64,000 bases of DNA from Sarocladium kiliense (GCA_030734395.1 JAUZTG010000016.1:1984001-2048000), one strand, 5' to 3'. Counted from the stretch's first letter, positions 43,137-54,801 are shown. The notes: a model not told the origin generated them from the letters alone. Translations and numbers: made by a program.

Positions 43137-43946
43137 ATAATATCATGCCCCCATATCTAGATATAAAATAAGAACACAACATGAGCATACCACTTTGCAT
43201 AGGATGAAGGCTTGCCACGTGGAAACTGGAACTGGGTGTGTGTGATTTTCAACTTTGACGAGACTAATAACACAGCTCACCAACGTACCTAGCTGGGCTG
43301 TGCAAAGCATCAGGAAACATAGCGAAATGTTGTTGGAGGGCGTGGATTTGCCTCTGAGGTATGGCTATCAGTAGACCAGAGTCGTCGTCTGATCCATTTG
43401 CGATATAACGAGGTCGGAGTCAGATATGATAGTGGTTTAGGGTAAGTAGGGAAGCAACCGACGGCGCCGCCAATGGAGTGTTCATGACAGCCAACCAGAC
43501 ATATTTACCTCAGATTCTTAAAGGAGACTTGGCAGACGTTGTTTACTTTGATGGTATTTTCTTGATTTCATCCGCACACGCGTGGACTGGCCCTCACCAG
43601 CCCCTGTGCCCCCCCCCGCCTTCTTCGATGTCTAAGTATACACGATTGCCCCCAGGCCATCTATGCGCCCCCTGCTTCTCTATCTCTCAAATATACGCCA
43701 GTGCTGGTTTTGTAAGTTCCCAAAATACAATGCACCTGTTCCCCGCCAGAACATGGCATGGGAAAATGCTAACAAAGAGGTGATCAACGCCTGTACAAAC
43801 ACACCGCAGCCGATGCCAATCGCTGGTAATGCAAAATACAAAATATACAGGTGGTGAACAAAGTCCCGTACGGATACGGGACGTGGAATAATTGGGATAG
43901 TCTTCGGGCAAGAATTGTGTCGAGATGCAGTGATGTGACGAGAGCC
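43137..43946. other. convergent intergenic region ARC1 / RPO41
   Basis: About 0.8 kb between two converging stops. The open frames reading through from the RPO41 side are intron read-through, not coding. It contains a poly-C run near 43609-43618. No gene is supported. Confidence 0.5.
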
Positions 43947-46900
43947 TTAGGAGAAGAAGTATCGGCTGTCCTTGAGACGCGTGACATCGAAGTCGCCCTA
44001 GTTTCTCATGAATTAGCAATAAGGTCATATAATGTTCCAAGATACGACATACCTTCTTAGGGATCGGAGGAACGGTAAGTGGCAGCCACACGTGGGTCAT
44101 CACGCGGGACTTGCTCCGAACCTTCTTCGTCAGGCCCTTGATCTCGTTCTCGAAGGCTGTGCCATCAGCCATGCTGTCGAATCGAGCCACGGCATCATCG
44201 TGGGTTGGGGCCTCATCAATGAGCTTGGCCGCGTCCAGCTTCTCTGCTTGAAGCCTGGCTGCCGCTTGGTCAAGGTCGAGCTTTGCCTCGGCCTCAGGAA
44301 TATCACCTAGTCTGAGCTCCTCGATATCTTCGCGATCACTGACATCCTCGTTCTCTGCCGCCATTTCCTGGTAGATGGCAGCGGGCGTCTTCATACCAGC
44401 AGCCAGCTCGTGGTCCTTTGGATCTTCGGACTGCATCAGCTTGAATCGTCGATGCTCAAGCAGAAGTTCCTCTGCAGGCGTAAGGTCGAGACTCTTTCGA
44501 AGCTCCTTGATCTTCTCGGCCACAGGGCTCTTGGAGTCCAACTGCGCCATATACATCGAACCATGGTGGCGGGTGGTGAACTCGGCCGCGAGACGACCAA
44601 CAACGTCTTCCTGATGGATCGAGACGAAGGAATCCCGCAAGACGCCATTCATGGTATCAATATCCGTGGCGTGGGTCCAGAAAGAATCGTGCACAGCAGC
44701 GAAGTCCAGGCCCAGCTCATGGCATTTGAGTGCCGAAAGAAGCATGTGGCTAGCATCCAGTGAGTGAATGAAGTTGGGAGGGAAGCCTTGCAGCTGCTTC
44801 CTCCTGTTGACGGGATCGATCTGGCCACTCGCTCCAACGGTGACGGTTTGCAGACAAGTTTTGATGTCTTTCCTGGAGGACTTGCGATATGGCTGAGCCA
44901 CAGGCATGCGCAGGGGTGTCGTCCAGACAATCGTTGACCGGAATTGTTCAGTGAGCAGCTTCAGAGCAGCCGGACCGCGAGTTGGCACAGCCTTGATGGT
45001 CTTGGCGCTGGACCTTCGCTTCGGCTGCGGAGACGATGCACTCTCCGCGATCTGCTTGAGTTGTGCTGGGGTCAAAGCGCGAGTGACCCGTCCTCCCATC
45101 TCCCCAAGCCAATATTGGATGTCATGAGCACCGCGGAACATAGAACCGAGTGCTTGGAAAACGTGCCTTGCGACATAGGTTGAGAGAATGATATGAGGAA
45201 CACCGCATTCCTTCTCCAACGTCGGGTACAGCGCATCAATCTGCTTGCAAACCTGTTTCTTTGCACCAGCGAATGTCACTCCGTAGACGTTGGTCATGAC
45301 GGTTTGCTTGACAACCTTTCGGGTGATCTTTCCGGTCATGATCTCACCGAAGCGGTTACCGGCCTCGGCGTCTTTAGCGATTCCCTCCTTGACCAGGTCT
45401 GCAACGGCGGAATAGACGTCGGCGGGTTTGTCCCCGGGCTCCAGATTGACCTGCTTGGCACCCCAACTATCACCACCCAGAGCCGCATAGTGCTGAAGAC
45501 CATTGCAAGTACCATCTTGATGGACTGGCAGATGGCAGATATATTCGGTCGGATCCTCCAGCTCATGCGCAGCCTTCAACTCGAAGCAAGCGGCGAGACA
45601 CTGCCAAGGGTCTTCCGCAGCCAGCCACCACCTGCTTCCATCGAGAGGGTTGGTGGCAGACTCGACAATATTGCTCAGGTTCTCGGTGGCAAAAGCCTCT
45701 CGGTCTTCGAAACTCGCCTTGTCTAAGCCGTAGACGTTGGCAAGATGAATCTTCAGCCATTGCAGGCCCCTGGCGCCGAGTTCCTTGCCCTTCGAAAACT
45801 TAAGCAAAGCTCGCGTGTGATCAGCACCCATGTGGTTCAGATACGTGGGCATGGGGTAGGCGCGGCCTCGGTAGTCAACGTTGTGGGGGAAGAAAAGCTC
45901 CTGATTCCGGAATGTTCGCGCAATCTCGAGTTGGAGATTCATGTAGCAGCGCTGAGAATGGAGGGCAGACTTTTGGTTCTCAAGTTGCTTGACAGCTTGC
46001 AGCCAAGTGCGTCGTGCAAGGGGATCGGAAGAGTTGTCAGGTTCCGGGGGTGCTTCAGTTATAAGTTCTTGAGGAGGCATATTTGCGATCGCCTCTCCAC
46101 GATTCCATGCCTCCGCCATAACGCGGAGAAGATCCTTGTTGATACGCCAGGCTGTTTGTCCAAGAACGTCCAATCCCTTGAAAACCTGCTTCATATCCCC
46201 TGATTTGATCGCAGCCCTTGCATACAGGTTCTGCTCAACTTCTCCCGCCTTAGCTCGCACAAGAGTCGATCTGCTCTCCTCAAAGCCTCCACGTCGAATA
46301 TCACGCCATGGCCTCGGGTTGGAGACCATCGGCAGGTGTTTAGCGAGAAACTCGCCATTAGGCTCCTTGGTGACAGATTCGAGTAGGTGAGGATTCATGT
46401 GGATAACGCTAGTCTTCTTTCCCTTGCGAGGTCTGGTAACATGAGTGAATGCGGGCTGTAGCTGAGTGATGAGCTCTTGGGAAGCCGGATGTTTGCGTGT
46501 GATCTTGACTTTGGCCGATTCGAGCAGCGCTTTGAGGAGAAACCCTCCAGTATGTGCTGAGAGAAGAGCGGACCAGGGCTCAACATCGTCGCTTCGAATT
46601 CGGGTCTGAAGGCTGGGCTCGTCCATGAAGTGTTGTTTGTTGCCGTTGCTGTCTTCAGCCACTGGCTCGCTCGCGACAAGGTCCTTTCTCATGTGGACTT
46701 TAGCCCGCCTTCGTCGGTCCTTCTCGGCCTTTTCTTTGACTTGCATCCGAAGGTCTTCTTGTACGAGACGAGCAATCCTCATGGCGAGAGAGCTGCTTGC
46801 CACACCCTTGACTCCATTCTCTGTGCTGCTGGTGTTCAGAACAGTGAGGATGGTTACAGCAGCCAGCCGGTCTGGTGAGCACTGTTGAATGATTGGGCCG

Positions 46901-48201
46901 TAAATGCATCGCTCGAGATCTGTCTCGGTTTTCGATTCCCGATTCTCCGCCTCGTCAATAAGCGAGTATTCGTCACGGATTCTCTTCTCCATTTGCTGCA
47001 ACCAGAGACCCAAGTTTTGACCCAGTGAGCCATCTTTCTTGGAGCCGGATGCGCTGATGGCGGTGTTGATGCCCATGTCTTGCATTGCCTTGTGCTCCAA
47101 CCGCCATCTTTCAATCGTGGAAGTGATGGTTTCCCGTTCGAGGCGCTTCTGGAATTCCCTCCGTTCGTTCTCGGGTAGTGTAGAGAGATCCATTTCTTGC
47201 AATTCCATGAGAGGACCGAGACCTTTCTTCAACGTCGAGAGACCTTCACCTCTTTGTGCCGTGGGGGTGAGCTCCGGGACATCGTCTGCGATGGGCATTA
47301 GGGACTGTTCGCGCACTTCAGATGCGTGGGTCGCTTCGAGATCAAAAAGGTCCTCCTCAAAGTCCTCAGAGGTAGCAAGGTTGTACTGTGGGCAGATATC
47401 TGTGATGACAGCCAAGTCTTGGTCACTGAGGATATCGGCCATACTGAGCACTCGAAGTCCGGCCTCTCCTTCAGCGATAGACATGTACCGTCTGACTAGA
47501 CGTCCCAGTCTCGGACCTCGCTCTGATAAGAGGGACGCTTTGAGCATACAGGCAATGGTCTCCGCGGTGTGGGGGAGCTGATCACGGATATTCAGCTCAT
47601 ACCATCGGTGCAATTTCTCGGCCTGGGACAGATCGGGGTTCGTTCGCATAGTCTGCAATGACGCTCGAAGATACTGGTTGTGCAGTACGATTTCTTCTTC
47701 ACCCGAGAGCATGCCAGCGTCATGGAAGCGCTTCAAGACCAACAAAGCCCTGTCGAGTTTGCCAACCCGGAGGAAGGCTTCAAAAACCGGTAGAAGATCT
47801 TCCACATCTGAGATGATGCCATGCTTGTTCATTCTCGCAAGTGATGGGGACGGATCTGGCTCGGGGATTGTGATGGGTTGTGAGGCGTCAAAATGCAAAG
47901 GTGAGGCGGCTTGCATCATTGGTGTTTGGAAAGTCGGAAGCGCAGAGCTAGGGAGCTGACTATATGACATCCCATCAAGTCGAAAGTCGTCAACTGCGGT
48001 AGCAAGCCCACGTCCGCGAAGTGACTGGTTGGGCTGGTCGTTGCGCTGTGTCCATGGCGCCGATTGTCGTGTGACCAGTAATCGCCGACCAAGCGCCGCA
48101 TTTCGAGGAGGTATCGAGGCCGCGAGCGTCAGTCGTGTGATAGAATTGAGTGCACCAGGTCGGCGGGTACCAAGACCCTGCCGAACATGGCGCGGAAACA
48201 T
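43947..48201 (-). CDS. mitochondrial DNA-directed RNA polymerase (T7-like)
   Basis: Single-subunit polymerase that transcribes mitochondrial DNA (yeast Rpo41, Neurospora cyt-5). Two exons: 48201-44053 and 43997-43947, with a 55-bp intron; 1,399 aa. The ATG at 48201 is chosen because it starts an Arg-rich presequence (MFPRHVRQGLGTRRP) within a longer open frame. The N-terminal extension (about 150-700) contains PPR-like helices. The catalytic domain starts near 760: YRGRAYP, DGTCNGLQHYAALGGD (first catalytic Asp), the O-helix block RKVVKQTVMTNVYGV and the second catalytic motif HDSFWTH near 1,170. The 17-codon last exon restores the invariant C-terminus YFFS; ignoring this intron gives a false 150-residue tail. 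It is divergent from ATP25 across 515 bp. Confidence 0.96.
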
Positions 48202-48716
48202 GATGTTGTCGCCTCGATCAGGTGGTGTCTCGAGGCAGGTTGGTTTGGAAAGGGGGATAGCCCAACGAACGGCTAGGTTGTCGGGACAAAGGCAAAAGAT
48301 TAAGACATTGATAAGGAGTGTGATGAGAAAATACAATGCGCCGTCTGGACACCGAGCCTAAGTTGTGTACAGCGTCGTCGGAGATGCTCGCGTGTTGAGA
48401 GACAGGAGAAATGGAAGCTCCCAAATTTTCGAGGTCGCGCGATGCGAAGGTACGTACCTGTCCCCTGTGGGGATGCCTCCTGGGATTGCCACCAATGGGC
48501 GTCACGTGTCCCCCTTGTTGGACTTTTCCCGTGGAGACACCTCCGTGGACCCCAGCGAACTTGACACTGGAGACAGGAAATAAGCAGAAACGCCATGGAA
48601 TCCACTTCAAAGGGACAGGACCTTCGGTGGCTGATGCGCTGACGTCCTTTTCTCTTCATGCACTCTCGACGCTTCTTATGCAGATCAAGGTCAAGGACGC
48701 ATCGGACTGACCAGGC
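48202..48716. promoter_or_regulatory. shared divergent promoter RPO41 / ATP25
   Basis: 515 bp separate the starts of two genes needed for mitochondrial gene expression and ATP synthase assembly. A bidirectional promoter is inferred from layout. Open frames inside extend from the RPO41 leader and have no support. Confidence 0.5.
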
Positions 48717-50627
48717 ATGATCGCTCGGCCTACAACGGCAGCATTAAGCTGCCGGAGCTGCCAGCATGCTCTCTTTCGTGCAGTTCTTTCTACTCACAAT
48801 TCCACGGTAGCTCCAAGGTCAACTTTGAGAGCTCTGGCACCCACTCCTCGAAGTCTTCTGCCACGTCGTCGATTCTATAGTATCGAGCGCAGTCCAGCGG
48901 CTTCGAAAGCACCTGCCGATATTCAACCGACTGAAGAAGAGCTCACGGAAGAGCAGCTGGCCGAAAATGAGACGCAAGATATTGAGAAAGACTCTGGAAC
49001 GCCGTGGTTCCTTGAAGTCGAAGCGCCACGGCATCCGGCAAGCCAGCATGCTGTCACTCTACCGAAAGCCCCTGAGAACGCTCCCGAGCTCCTTGAGCCC
49101 CTGATTAAATACGTCTACGAAGACATGGGACTCGACGAGCTTGCTCTTCTCGACTTGCGCGAACTCGATCCTCCTGCAGCACTCGGCCCGAACCTCATAA
49201 TGCTCCTTGCAACCGCACGTAGCGAGCGCCACCTTCATGTCTCTGCGAGCCGGTTTGTCAAGTGGCTCCGAAAGAATTACAAAGTCAGCGCCAAAGCAGG
49301 CGGCTTGATTGGTCCTGGCGAGCTCAAGACCAAGCTCCGAAGGCTGCGCAAGAAGGCGAAGCTCCTTGGAACCAATACAGCTATCGTACCTGGTGGGGAT
49401 AACGGCATTTCCACAGGCTGGGTTTGCGTCAACTTCACGGCGCCCGGTGGCCAGACTGGTGAGACAGAGCGTGTGGATGAGGATGGCAAATTCTCTGGTT
49501 TTGGCTCTGCGCTTTCTGGGACGACAGTAGTTGTTCAGTGCTTGACGGAGGCGAGGCGTCATGAGCTTGATCTGGAAACTCTTTGGCAGGGAATTCTCAA
49601 GCGGAGTCTTCGGGAGGCGGAAGAGGTCAAGGGACAAAGACGTCCGGATGATGCGGAGATTCACCAACTGGTCTCTACCCGAGTCCAGCAATCTGGAAGT
49701 CCGTCACAGTTGCAGTGGCAGTCTCTCCATGAGGCCTCTCAGCAGCAACACCAACAGAAGCGACGTTTCTCCACATCCATGCGAAGGATGTCATCCTCGG
49801 CCCTGGATCAACCCCCGGAGACTACTCCGGAGACCGAGTCGTGGGAGGAAGAGGTAGCACCGACAGTCCCGGCGCCGCTGAGCTTGGCTGACCTTGAAAA
49901 AAGTGTTGCGAATCTACCGGTCATGGGACAGCCGATCGAGGACGAAATGTCTCTTGCACGTCTCATTTCTAACATTCTTATCACGCCACTTGTCGAGGAA
50001 GATACCGCGAAAGCGCGCATAGCCTTGTTGGACCAAATTCTCCTCACCGCCCATGAAAGGGGCATGAAGATTATGTCGACGAGGGTCCTAGCCGTTGTGA
50101 TCAACGGGTTGGTCTTATCACCGGCTTGGGGGGAGGAAACACAGCGCGCGCAGACGAATATCGAAATGCTCCTTGCTCAGAAGCGGACGAAGCTGGACGA
50201 GCAGGAGTCAGCGATGCTTATGGAAGCACACGCCTCAAGAGGTGATTGGGATCGATTTTGGGATATCTTCAACTGGAATACACGATTTGCTGTCCCAAGG
50301 CCCTTCAGTCTCTACGAAGTTGCTTTCCGCAATCTTGCTGCGACTGGGAATTCTACGCTCTGCCTAAACGCCTTGCGCACGATCTGGCCCGAGTTTCGCC
50401 GAGAGGAACCTTCCGTCGAAGAGCTGCAGAAGCCTTTGGCTGCGGCTCGAGAATGCATTTTGGTCGCAGATAGCATTTCCGAAGAGCTCATCACCAACCC
50501 ACCGAATTCGAAGACGAATCGAGGCGCACGGCACCGTTGGTTCAGACACCATGAGGGTCGACGGCTCTTGCTGGAACAGAGGGAAATGGAGCAAAAGGTT
50601 CAGGATCTCTTAAGGTTTAAGTCCTAA
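48717..50627 (+). CDS. Atp25, mitochondrial ATPase synthesis protein
   Basis: Mitochondrial inner-membrane-associated factor. In yeast Atp25 is cleaved into an N-terminal part aiding Atp9 ring assembly and a C-terminal part stabilising OLI1/ATP9 mRNA. Single exon, 636 aa (yeast 612). Residues 1-50 form a presequence rich in Arg/Ser/Thr and ending RRRFYS. Residues 118-190 are the RsfS/DUF143-like domain (DMGLDELALLDLRELDPP, then SERHLHVSASRFVKWLRK). A basic segment KLRRLRKKAK follows, then GWVCVNF. The C-terminal mRNA-stabilising half (about 390-636) is alpha-helical (RARIALLDQ-like helices, LLEQREMEQKVQDLLRF). It shares its upstream region with RPO41 and converges on the exopolyphosphatase gene, 180 bp apart. 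Confidence 0.92.
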   Translation: MIARPTTAALSCRSCQHALFRAVLSTHNSTVAPRSTLRALAPTPRSLLPRRRFYSIERSPAASKAPADIQPTEEELTEEQLAENETQDIEKDSGTPWFLEVEAPRHPASQHAVTLPKAPENAPELLEPLIKYVYEDMGLDELALLDLRELDPPAALGPNLIMLLATARSERHLHVSASRFVKWLRKNYKVSAKAGGLIGPGELKTKLRRLRKKAKLLGTNTAIVPGGDNGISTGWVCVNFTAPGGQTGETERVDEDGKFSGFGSALSGTTVVVQCLTEARRHELDLETLWQGILKRSLREAEEVKGQRRPDDAEIHQLVSTRVQQSGSPSQLQWQSLHEASQQQHQQKRRFSTSMRRMSSSALDQPPETTPETESWEEEVAPTVPAPLSLADLEKSVANLPVMGQPIEDEMSLARLISNILITPLVEEDTAKARIALLDQILLTAHERGMKIMSTRVLAVVINGLVLSPAWGEETQRAQTNIEMLLAQKRTKLDEQESAMLMEAHASRGDWDRFWDIFNWNTRFAVPRPFSLYEVAFRNLAATGNSTLCLNALRTIWPEFRREEPSVEELQKPLAAARECILVADSISEELITNPPNSKTNRGARHRWFRHHEGRRLLLEQREMEQKVQDLLRFKS

Positions 50628-50807
50628 TCTGCGGCAACATGAGCTACTTGCCTTGGACTTGAGCGAGGTGTAAGAAAATTGTATAGATAGTATCATCGGA
50701 GACTGAGATTCGCTCCATCATCAAAAAGGCGACCTGTATAACAAAGGGGGGCAATTGTATATCGTGCAAGACTGGGTATCCTTCCTGTGATCTACTTGAA
50801 AATAAGC

Positions 50808-52047
50808 TCAGATGCTCTTCATCGCTTCTCTCAGCAGAGGCGCGACCTGCTTACGGCTGGCGGCCAGATTCTTCTGCCTCCATGCCTTGCGTGCATTTGC
50901 ATCTAGACGTTCGTGGGACCAAGACTCAAGCTCAAGCTTCTGCGCCGAAGCCTGCATGAAACGATCGAGAACCGCAGCACCCCCGTCACTGAATCCCCAA
51001 AAGACCAGTTCCCTCTGGAAATGACCGTGGTCATCATGCGAAGTCGTCATGACGCTGGCGATATCTAGCTTGCGCTCCTTCGCCCACTCCTCAAGCTGCG
51101 CTAGGAAGTCATCGTCCTTGCCGTTGCCGACGGTGGAGATGAGGTAGTCGAGGTTCTGAACGACAGAGCTGATCCCGAGCTTCAGCCCATTGTCATGCCA
51201 CTCCTTGTAGTCCTTTCGGAAGATATCGCGAAAGCCGAGCTGAGAAATGTCGGCTTTGACCTCTGTGATCGCATCGAAGAAGCGCATTCTGTCGAAAGAC
51301 TTATCCTGGATGAGGCTTTCGAGAAAGTGCACGGCTTCTGTATCTTGAGGCTTAACTTTGTCTGTAGAGGTGAGGTTGACCGTATCGATGAGAATAGGTG
51401 CAAGAGCCAGTTTTGCGAGCTTTTCATCCTCCGCAGCGGCAACTTTACTTTCCTTGCCCTGGCTTGCTAGCTCTTCCCATACAGCCTTGGAGTCACGAAC
51501 GACGAGACTCATGCAGCTTCCACACTGCTCGACGATTCTCGTGGACGCATCCTTGGCAACAAAGTGCTCATCAGCGTGGTGATCAATGCAACCAATGATT
51601 CGGGAACCCTGTTGATCCTTGAGTTGCCCAGTTGGGGCGTTGTGATCGACAAGGAGCCAGCTGGTGTTGAGCTGGTGAAAGTCTGGAAGTTCGGATAAGG
51701 TGAGGAGGTCCGATGCAGCAAGGCCTGCATGACTGAGGGTGGCAGTCATCTCGGGACGGAGTGAGAGGTCATCGCGTGGCAGATTGGAGATGGGGATGTG
51801 CAGAGTGTGAGGAGGTGTGTGAGTGCGCATATACGCCAGTATAATGGCGGAACAAAGAGAGTCCAGGTCTGCAAGCGTCAGGATGGTGATACACGGAACC
51901 CCAAGGATCTAAAGAGAAGTATTATTTACCAGCTGACTCGTTTCCGATGACAAACGTTAAAGGCTGTGACCGAGCCGCTGTCTGTGGTGCGGACAGAGCA
52001 GCTCTGGCTGTAGCCATGAAGCTTTGCAGCGACGTTCTCGGAGACAT
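50808..52047 (-). CDS. exopolyphosphatase, DHH-family (Ppx1-like)
   Basis: Releases phosphate from inorganic polyphosphate; cytosolic or mitochondrial in yeast. Two exons: 52047-51930 and 51868-50808, with a 61-bp intron (donor GTAAAT, acceptor TTGCAG); 392 aa versus 397 in yeast Ppx1. Motif I is formed across the junction: GNESAD then LDSLCSA. Then DHN (LLVDHNAP) and the DHH motif (IGCIDHHADEH) bind the metals. The DHHA2 domain fills the C-terminal half, including LILIDTVNLT-type and KADISQLGF-like segments and GHFQREL. Start choice: the ATG at 52047 is preferred. Another in-frame Met ten residues later (MATARAALS) would also work and its region could serve as weak mitochondrial targeting. 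Confidence 0.92.
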
Positions 52048-52777
52048 GCTGGCAAGCCACTGTTGTATCAAGTAAACGCGTGGTTCGGTTGACTTGACTA
52101 TTGAGCTTCTCAGCAAATCACCTGAAGCAAATCATGTATTAGTTACAGGGGTCCGGCGGCCTACAGGGGATGCGAGGGTTATCGTGCAGCTGCTGTGTGA
52201 CGGCGCAACCCATCAGGCTCTTGGTTCAGGTACCTTGTGAGAGGGAAGTGCCATCACGTGACTCTTCTCCGGAGAGGTGTCCCAATTTCGTAGAATACCA
52301 TGCATATCAAGAACATGCGATGACCTTCTGATGAATATGCAGTTCCACTTTGTTCCGTTCAGGAGAAGGCAAACTATTCCCACGGCTAAAGCTTGACCAG
52401 TCGCGTGAAGTATTGGTGCTTAACTCACTGACACCAGCTCTGGTTGGAAGCGCCAAACTCAATATGTAGAACCAGTGTCAAATCATTCCACTTACCTGCA
52501 AGGGTATAGGAAGATCAAATACAATTTTCGATCAGGCATACATATCTTTTATCGTAGCTTTCGGTTGGTGGTGGTCAACTCGCCTCAAGATCAGTTGTCC
52601 AAATTGGGGTTCTGCGACGTCATCTGGCTGTGATGTCAGTCGCAGGATCGAAATATAGGATCAGTGAGATCGCGGCATGGCGCCGTGTCCAAGAAGTCCC
52701 CCTCTTCCTCCGAAAAGCTGTGATCATTGTTATTTGCATCTTCGGCCGACACGGAAAATCGAATCGTCGTTCACATC
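52048..52777. other. intergenic, no gene recognised
   Basis: About 0.7 kb between the divergent starts of the exopolyphosphatase and the small hypothetical gene. Nothing further was identified. Confidence 0.45.
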
Positions 52778-53201
52778 ATGTCAGGTGCAATAGAACCTGG
52801 ACCAGGGCATTCGGCTGCTGGTCCCAAAGCTGCTACGCCTGAGCATCCGCCTGACGAGCGAAGCAACAACCCTGCTTCTCAAGGCAACGCAAACGAGCCA
52901 GGAATGGCCTCAGAATCACAAGGTGCAACATCTACCGGTGCAAAACAAAAGAAATCTAGTGACGGTTTTCGAGAGAAAGGTGAGGCCAGTTTTACCTCCT
53001 GTCTTCTTTCGTCTCCCTTCTGGACGACTCATGCGCCGTTGTTGGCTGTGAGCTTACCTAGGTGCTACCCTAATACATGCTAACAATGGACGACCTCTAG
53101 CTCGAAAGCGTTGTAAGAACTCGGGTATCATGTGTTTTATTTTCTCATGTTTTATTTGTACCTGTGGTATGAGTGCCATGGCTTCCGATGCGATGGAATG
53201 A
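52778..53201 (+). CDS. small hypothetical protein with hydrophobic C-terminal segment
   Basis: Possible 100-aa protein in two exons: 52778-52979 and 53101-53201. The 121-bp intron has a GTGAGG donor, a clear GCTAACA branch site and a CTCTAG acceptor. The first 67 residues are hydrophilic, Gly/Pro/Ala/Ser/Asn-rich (starts MSGAIEPGPGHSAAGPK) and end SDGFREKARKRC, which looks conserved in style. The second exon encodes a hydrophobic, Cys-rich stretch (IMCFIFSCFICTCGM) that could be a tail anchor, then a short acidic end. If the intron is not removed the frame ends 35 residues later. No family is recognised. Strand alternation with neighbours supports a gene here, but coding status is uncertain. 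Confidence 0.4.
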
Positions 53202-53837
53202 ACACGGAAGGGCTGCCGTGATTGGGCGTCAGCAGGTTGGAAACGGCGAGAGAAAATGAACCTGCGCCATGGTTTTCTTCTTTGGTATTGGAATTAGAAG
53301 GAAGCCAAGTTTTCTCCCACGAAAAAGGTTGTTGCTATAGTATTAGACAGTTTGGCGCAAAAGAAAGGACATGTGATATTCGATAGGGTGAGGGCCTTGC
53401 TTTGAGATATCTGGCGTGCTTCTAAAACAACGAAATTGACCTGGTAGCGTTCAACCGCACATCAACCGAAGATTTTCATGCCATAGAGAAAGTATCACAT
53501 ATTCCACATCAACTGCCAAGTCTTGGTGATGCTCTTCCGACATTCCCATCATCTGTCATATGCACAAGACAGCCATCGGACACTAGCGGACTCTGGCGTC
53601 CGATGACAGCCGTTATCGGAGCCGCTTATCGAGCGCCCACCTCCACACATCGTCGGCGACACGCGCATCACCTTCACTGACACAACCCACGCCATGACCT
53701 AATATAAAGGCCCATTCACGAGTCACGACCCCCATATACTTCAGCTTCACTCACATGCCCCTCCTCCGCAAGATTCTCCTCCTTTCCATTGTCATCTCAA
53801 CAACCTGCTCTACTACCGCCTCACAACCACCTCAACC
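53202..53837. other. promoter region of the glutamine amidotransferase gene
   Basis: About 0.64 kb. It contains a TATAAAG element at 53703-53709 and, at 53755, an ATG in a different frame that opens a short overlapping upstream frame. No separate gene is supported. Confidence 0.5.
53703..53709 (+). promoter_or_regulatory. TATA box of the amidotransferase gene
   Basis: TATAAAG lies 129 bp upstream of the amidotransferase ATG and about 46 bp before an upstream ATG. It is the best-matching TATA element noticed in the window. Assignment rests on motif and distance. Confidence 0.5.
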
Positions 53838-54651
53838 ATGGGTTCAACACCTGACAAACCGATCCGCCTCGCGATCCTCCTCAATGATACCCCACAACCC
53901 AAGACCCTCGCTCGTGTCGGAAACTACCACGCCGTCTTCTCCGAACTCCTTTCTGCAGCCGTCGCACCCGAACCGCTCGAGTCGCAACTCACCATAACCT
54001 CGCACGATGTGGTCAACGACCTGGATTCGTATCCTGCGCTGGAAGATGTCGATGCGCTGCTGTTAACGGGGTCGAAACACACGGCTTTTGAGGATGATCC
54101 GTGGATCTTGAAGTTGGTCGAATACACGAAGAAGGCGCTTGATACGGGCAGAGTGAAGGTTATCGGTGTTTGCTTCGGGCAGCAGATCGTGGGCAGGGCG
54201 CTTGGTGCGCCGTTGGGGAGGAGTGATAAGGGATGGGAGGTTGCGGTCACGGAGTCAAAGCTGACAGAGAAGGGCAAGGAAATCTTCCAGCTTGACAAGA
54301 TGGTATGGATTGTTCCTGGTACATTCGAGGGCTGAGCTGCAAGCTAACATTAGTGATCAGCGCATTCACCAGATGCACCGCGATATCGTCTACGAGTTCC
54401 CCAAGGACGCAATACCGCTTGCATCAAACGACATCTGCACAGTTCAAGCTATGTATTCTCCTGGAAAGTACATTGCCGTGCAGGGCCACCCCGAGTTCAC
54501 CCAGGAGCTCATCTCTGAAGTCCTTGATATCCGACATGGCCAGGGAATCTTCTCTGATGGGATTTACGAAGATGCCATCAAACGCGCCGGTCTCGAGCAC
54601 GATGGCGTAGCTATTGCACGGGGATTCCTTCGATTCCTGACGAGCGGTTAG
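53838..54651 (+). CDS. class I glutamine amidotransferase-like protein
   Basis: GMP-synthase-like GATase1 domain protein, similar in layout to yeast YLR126C; substrate unknown. Two exons: 53838-54302 and 54361-54651, with a 58-bp intron; 251 aa. The ATG context is excellent (CAACCATGG). The triad is visible: nucleophile Cys112 in GVCFGQQ, His198 and Glu200 in GHPEF. LLLTGSKHTAFEDDPW forms the oxyanion-side loop, and QMHRDIV is the family block after the junction. No synthetase partner domain is attached, so it is a stand-alone amidotransferase or a gamma-glutamyl hydrolase-like enzyme. It converges on the GPCR gene (150 bp between stops). Confidence 0.9.
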
Positions 54652-54801
54652 AGTCATTCCATATATATCCAGCACATAGAACGATAAAGCGACATGAGGT
54701 AGGGAACAATCCCTCGAGGTTAGCCCTTGTACCAGTTCTTCCACTTCCCCCCATTCGACAATTGGTACTCTCGCCGTAGTCACTGTCGTCAGCAGTCTCT
54801 T

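Noticed and set aside
48202..48336. longer RPO41 N-terminus from 48336
   Set aside because: The added 45 residues are hydrophobic and unlike a presequence; the Met at 48201 begins a typical Arg-rich targeting sequence.
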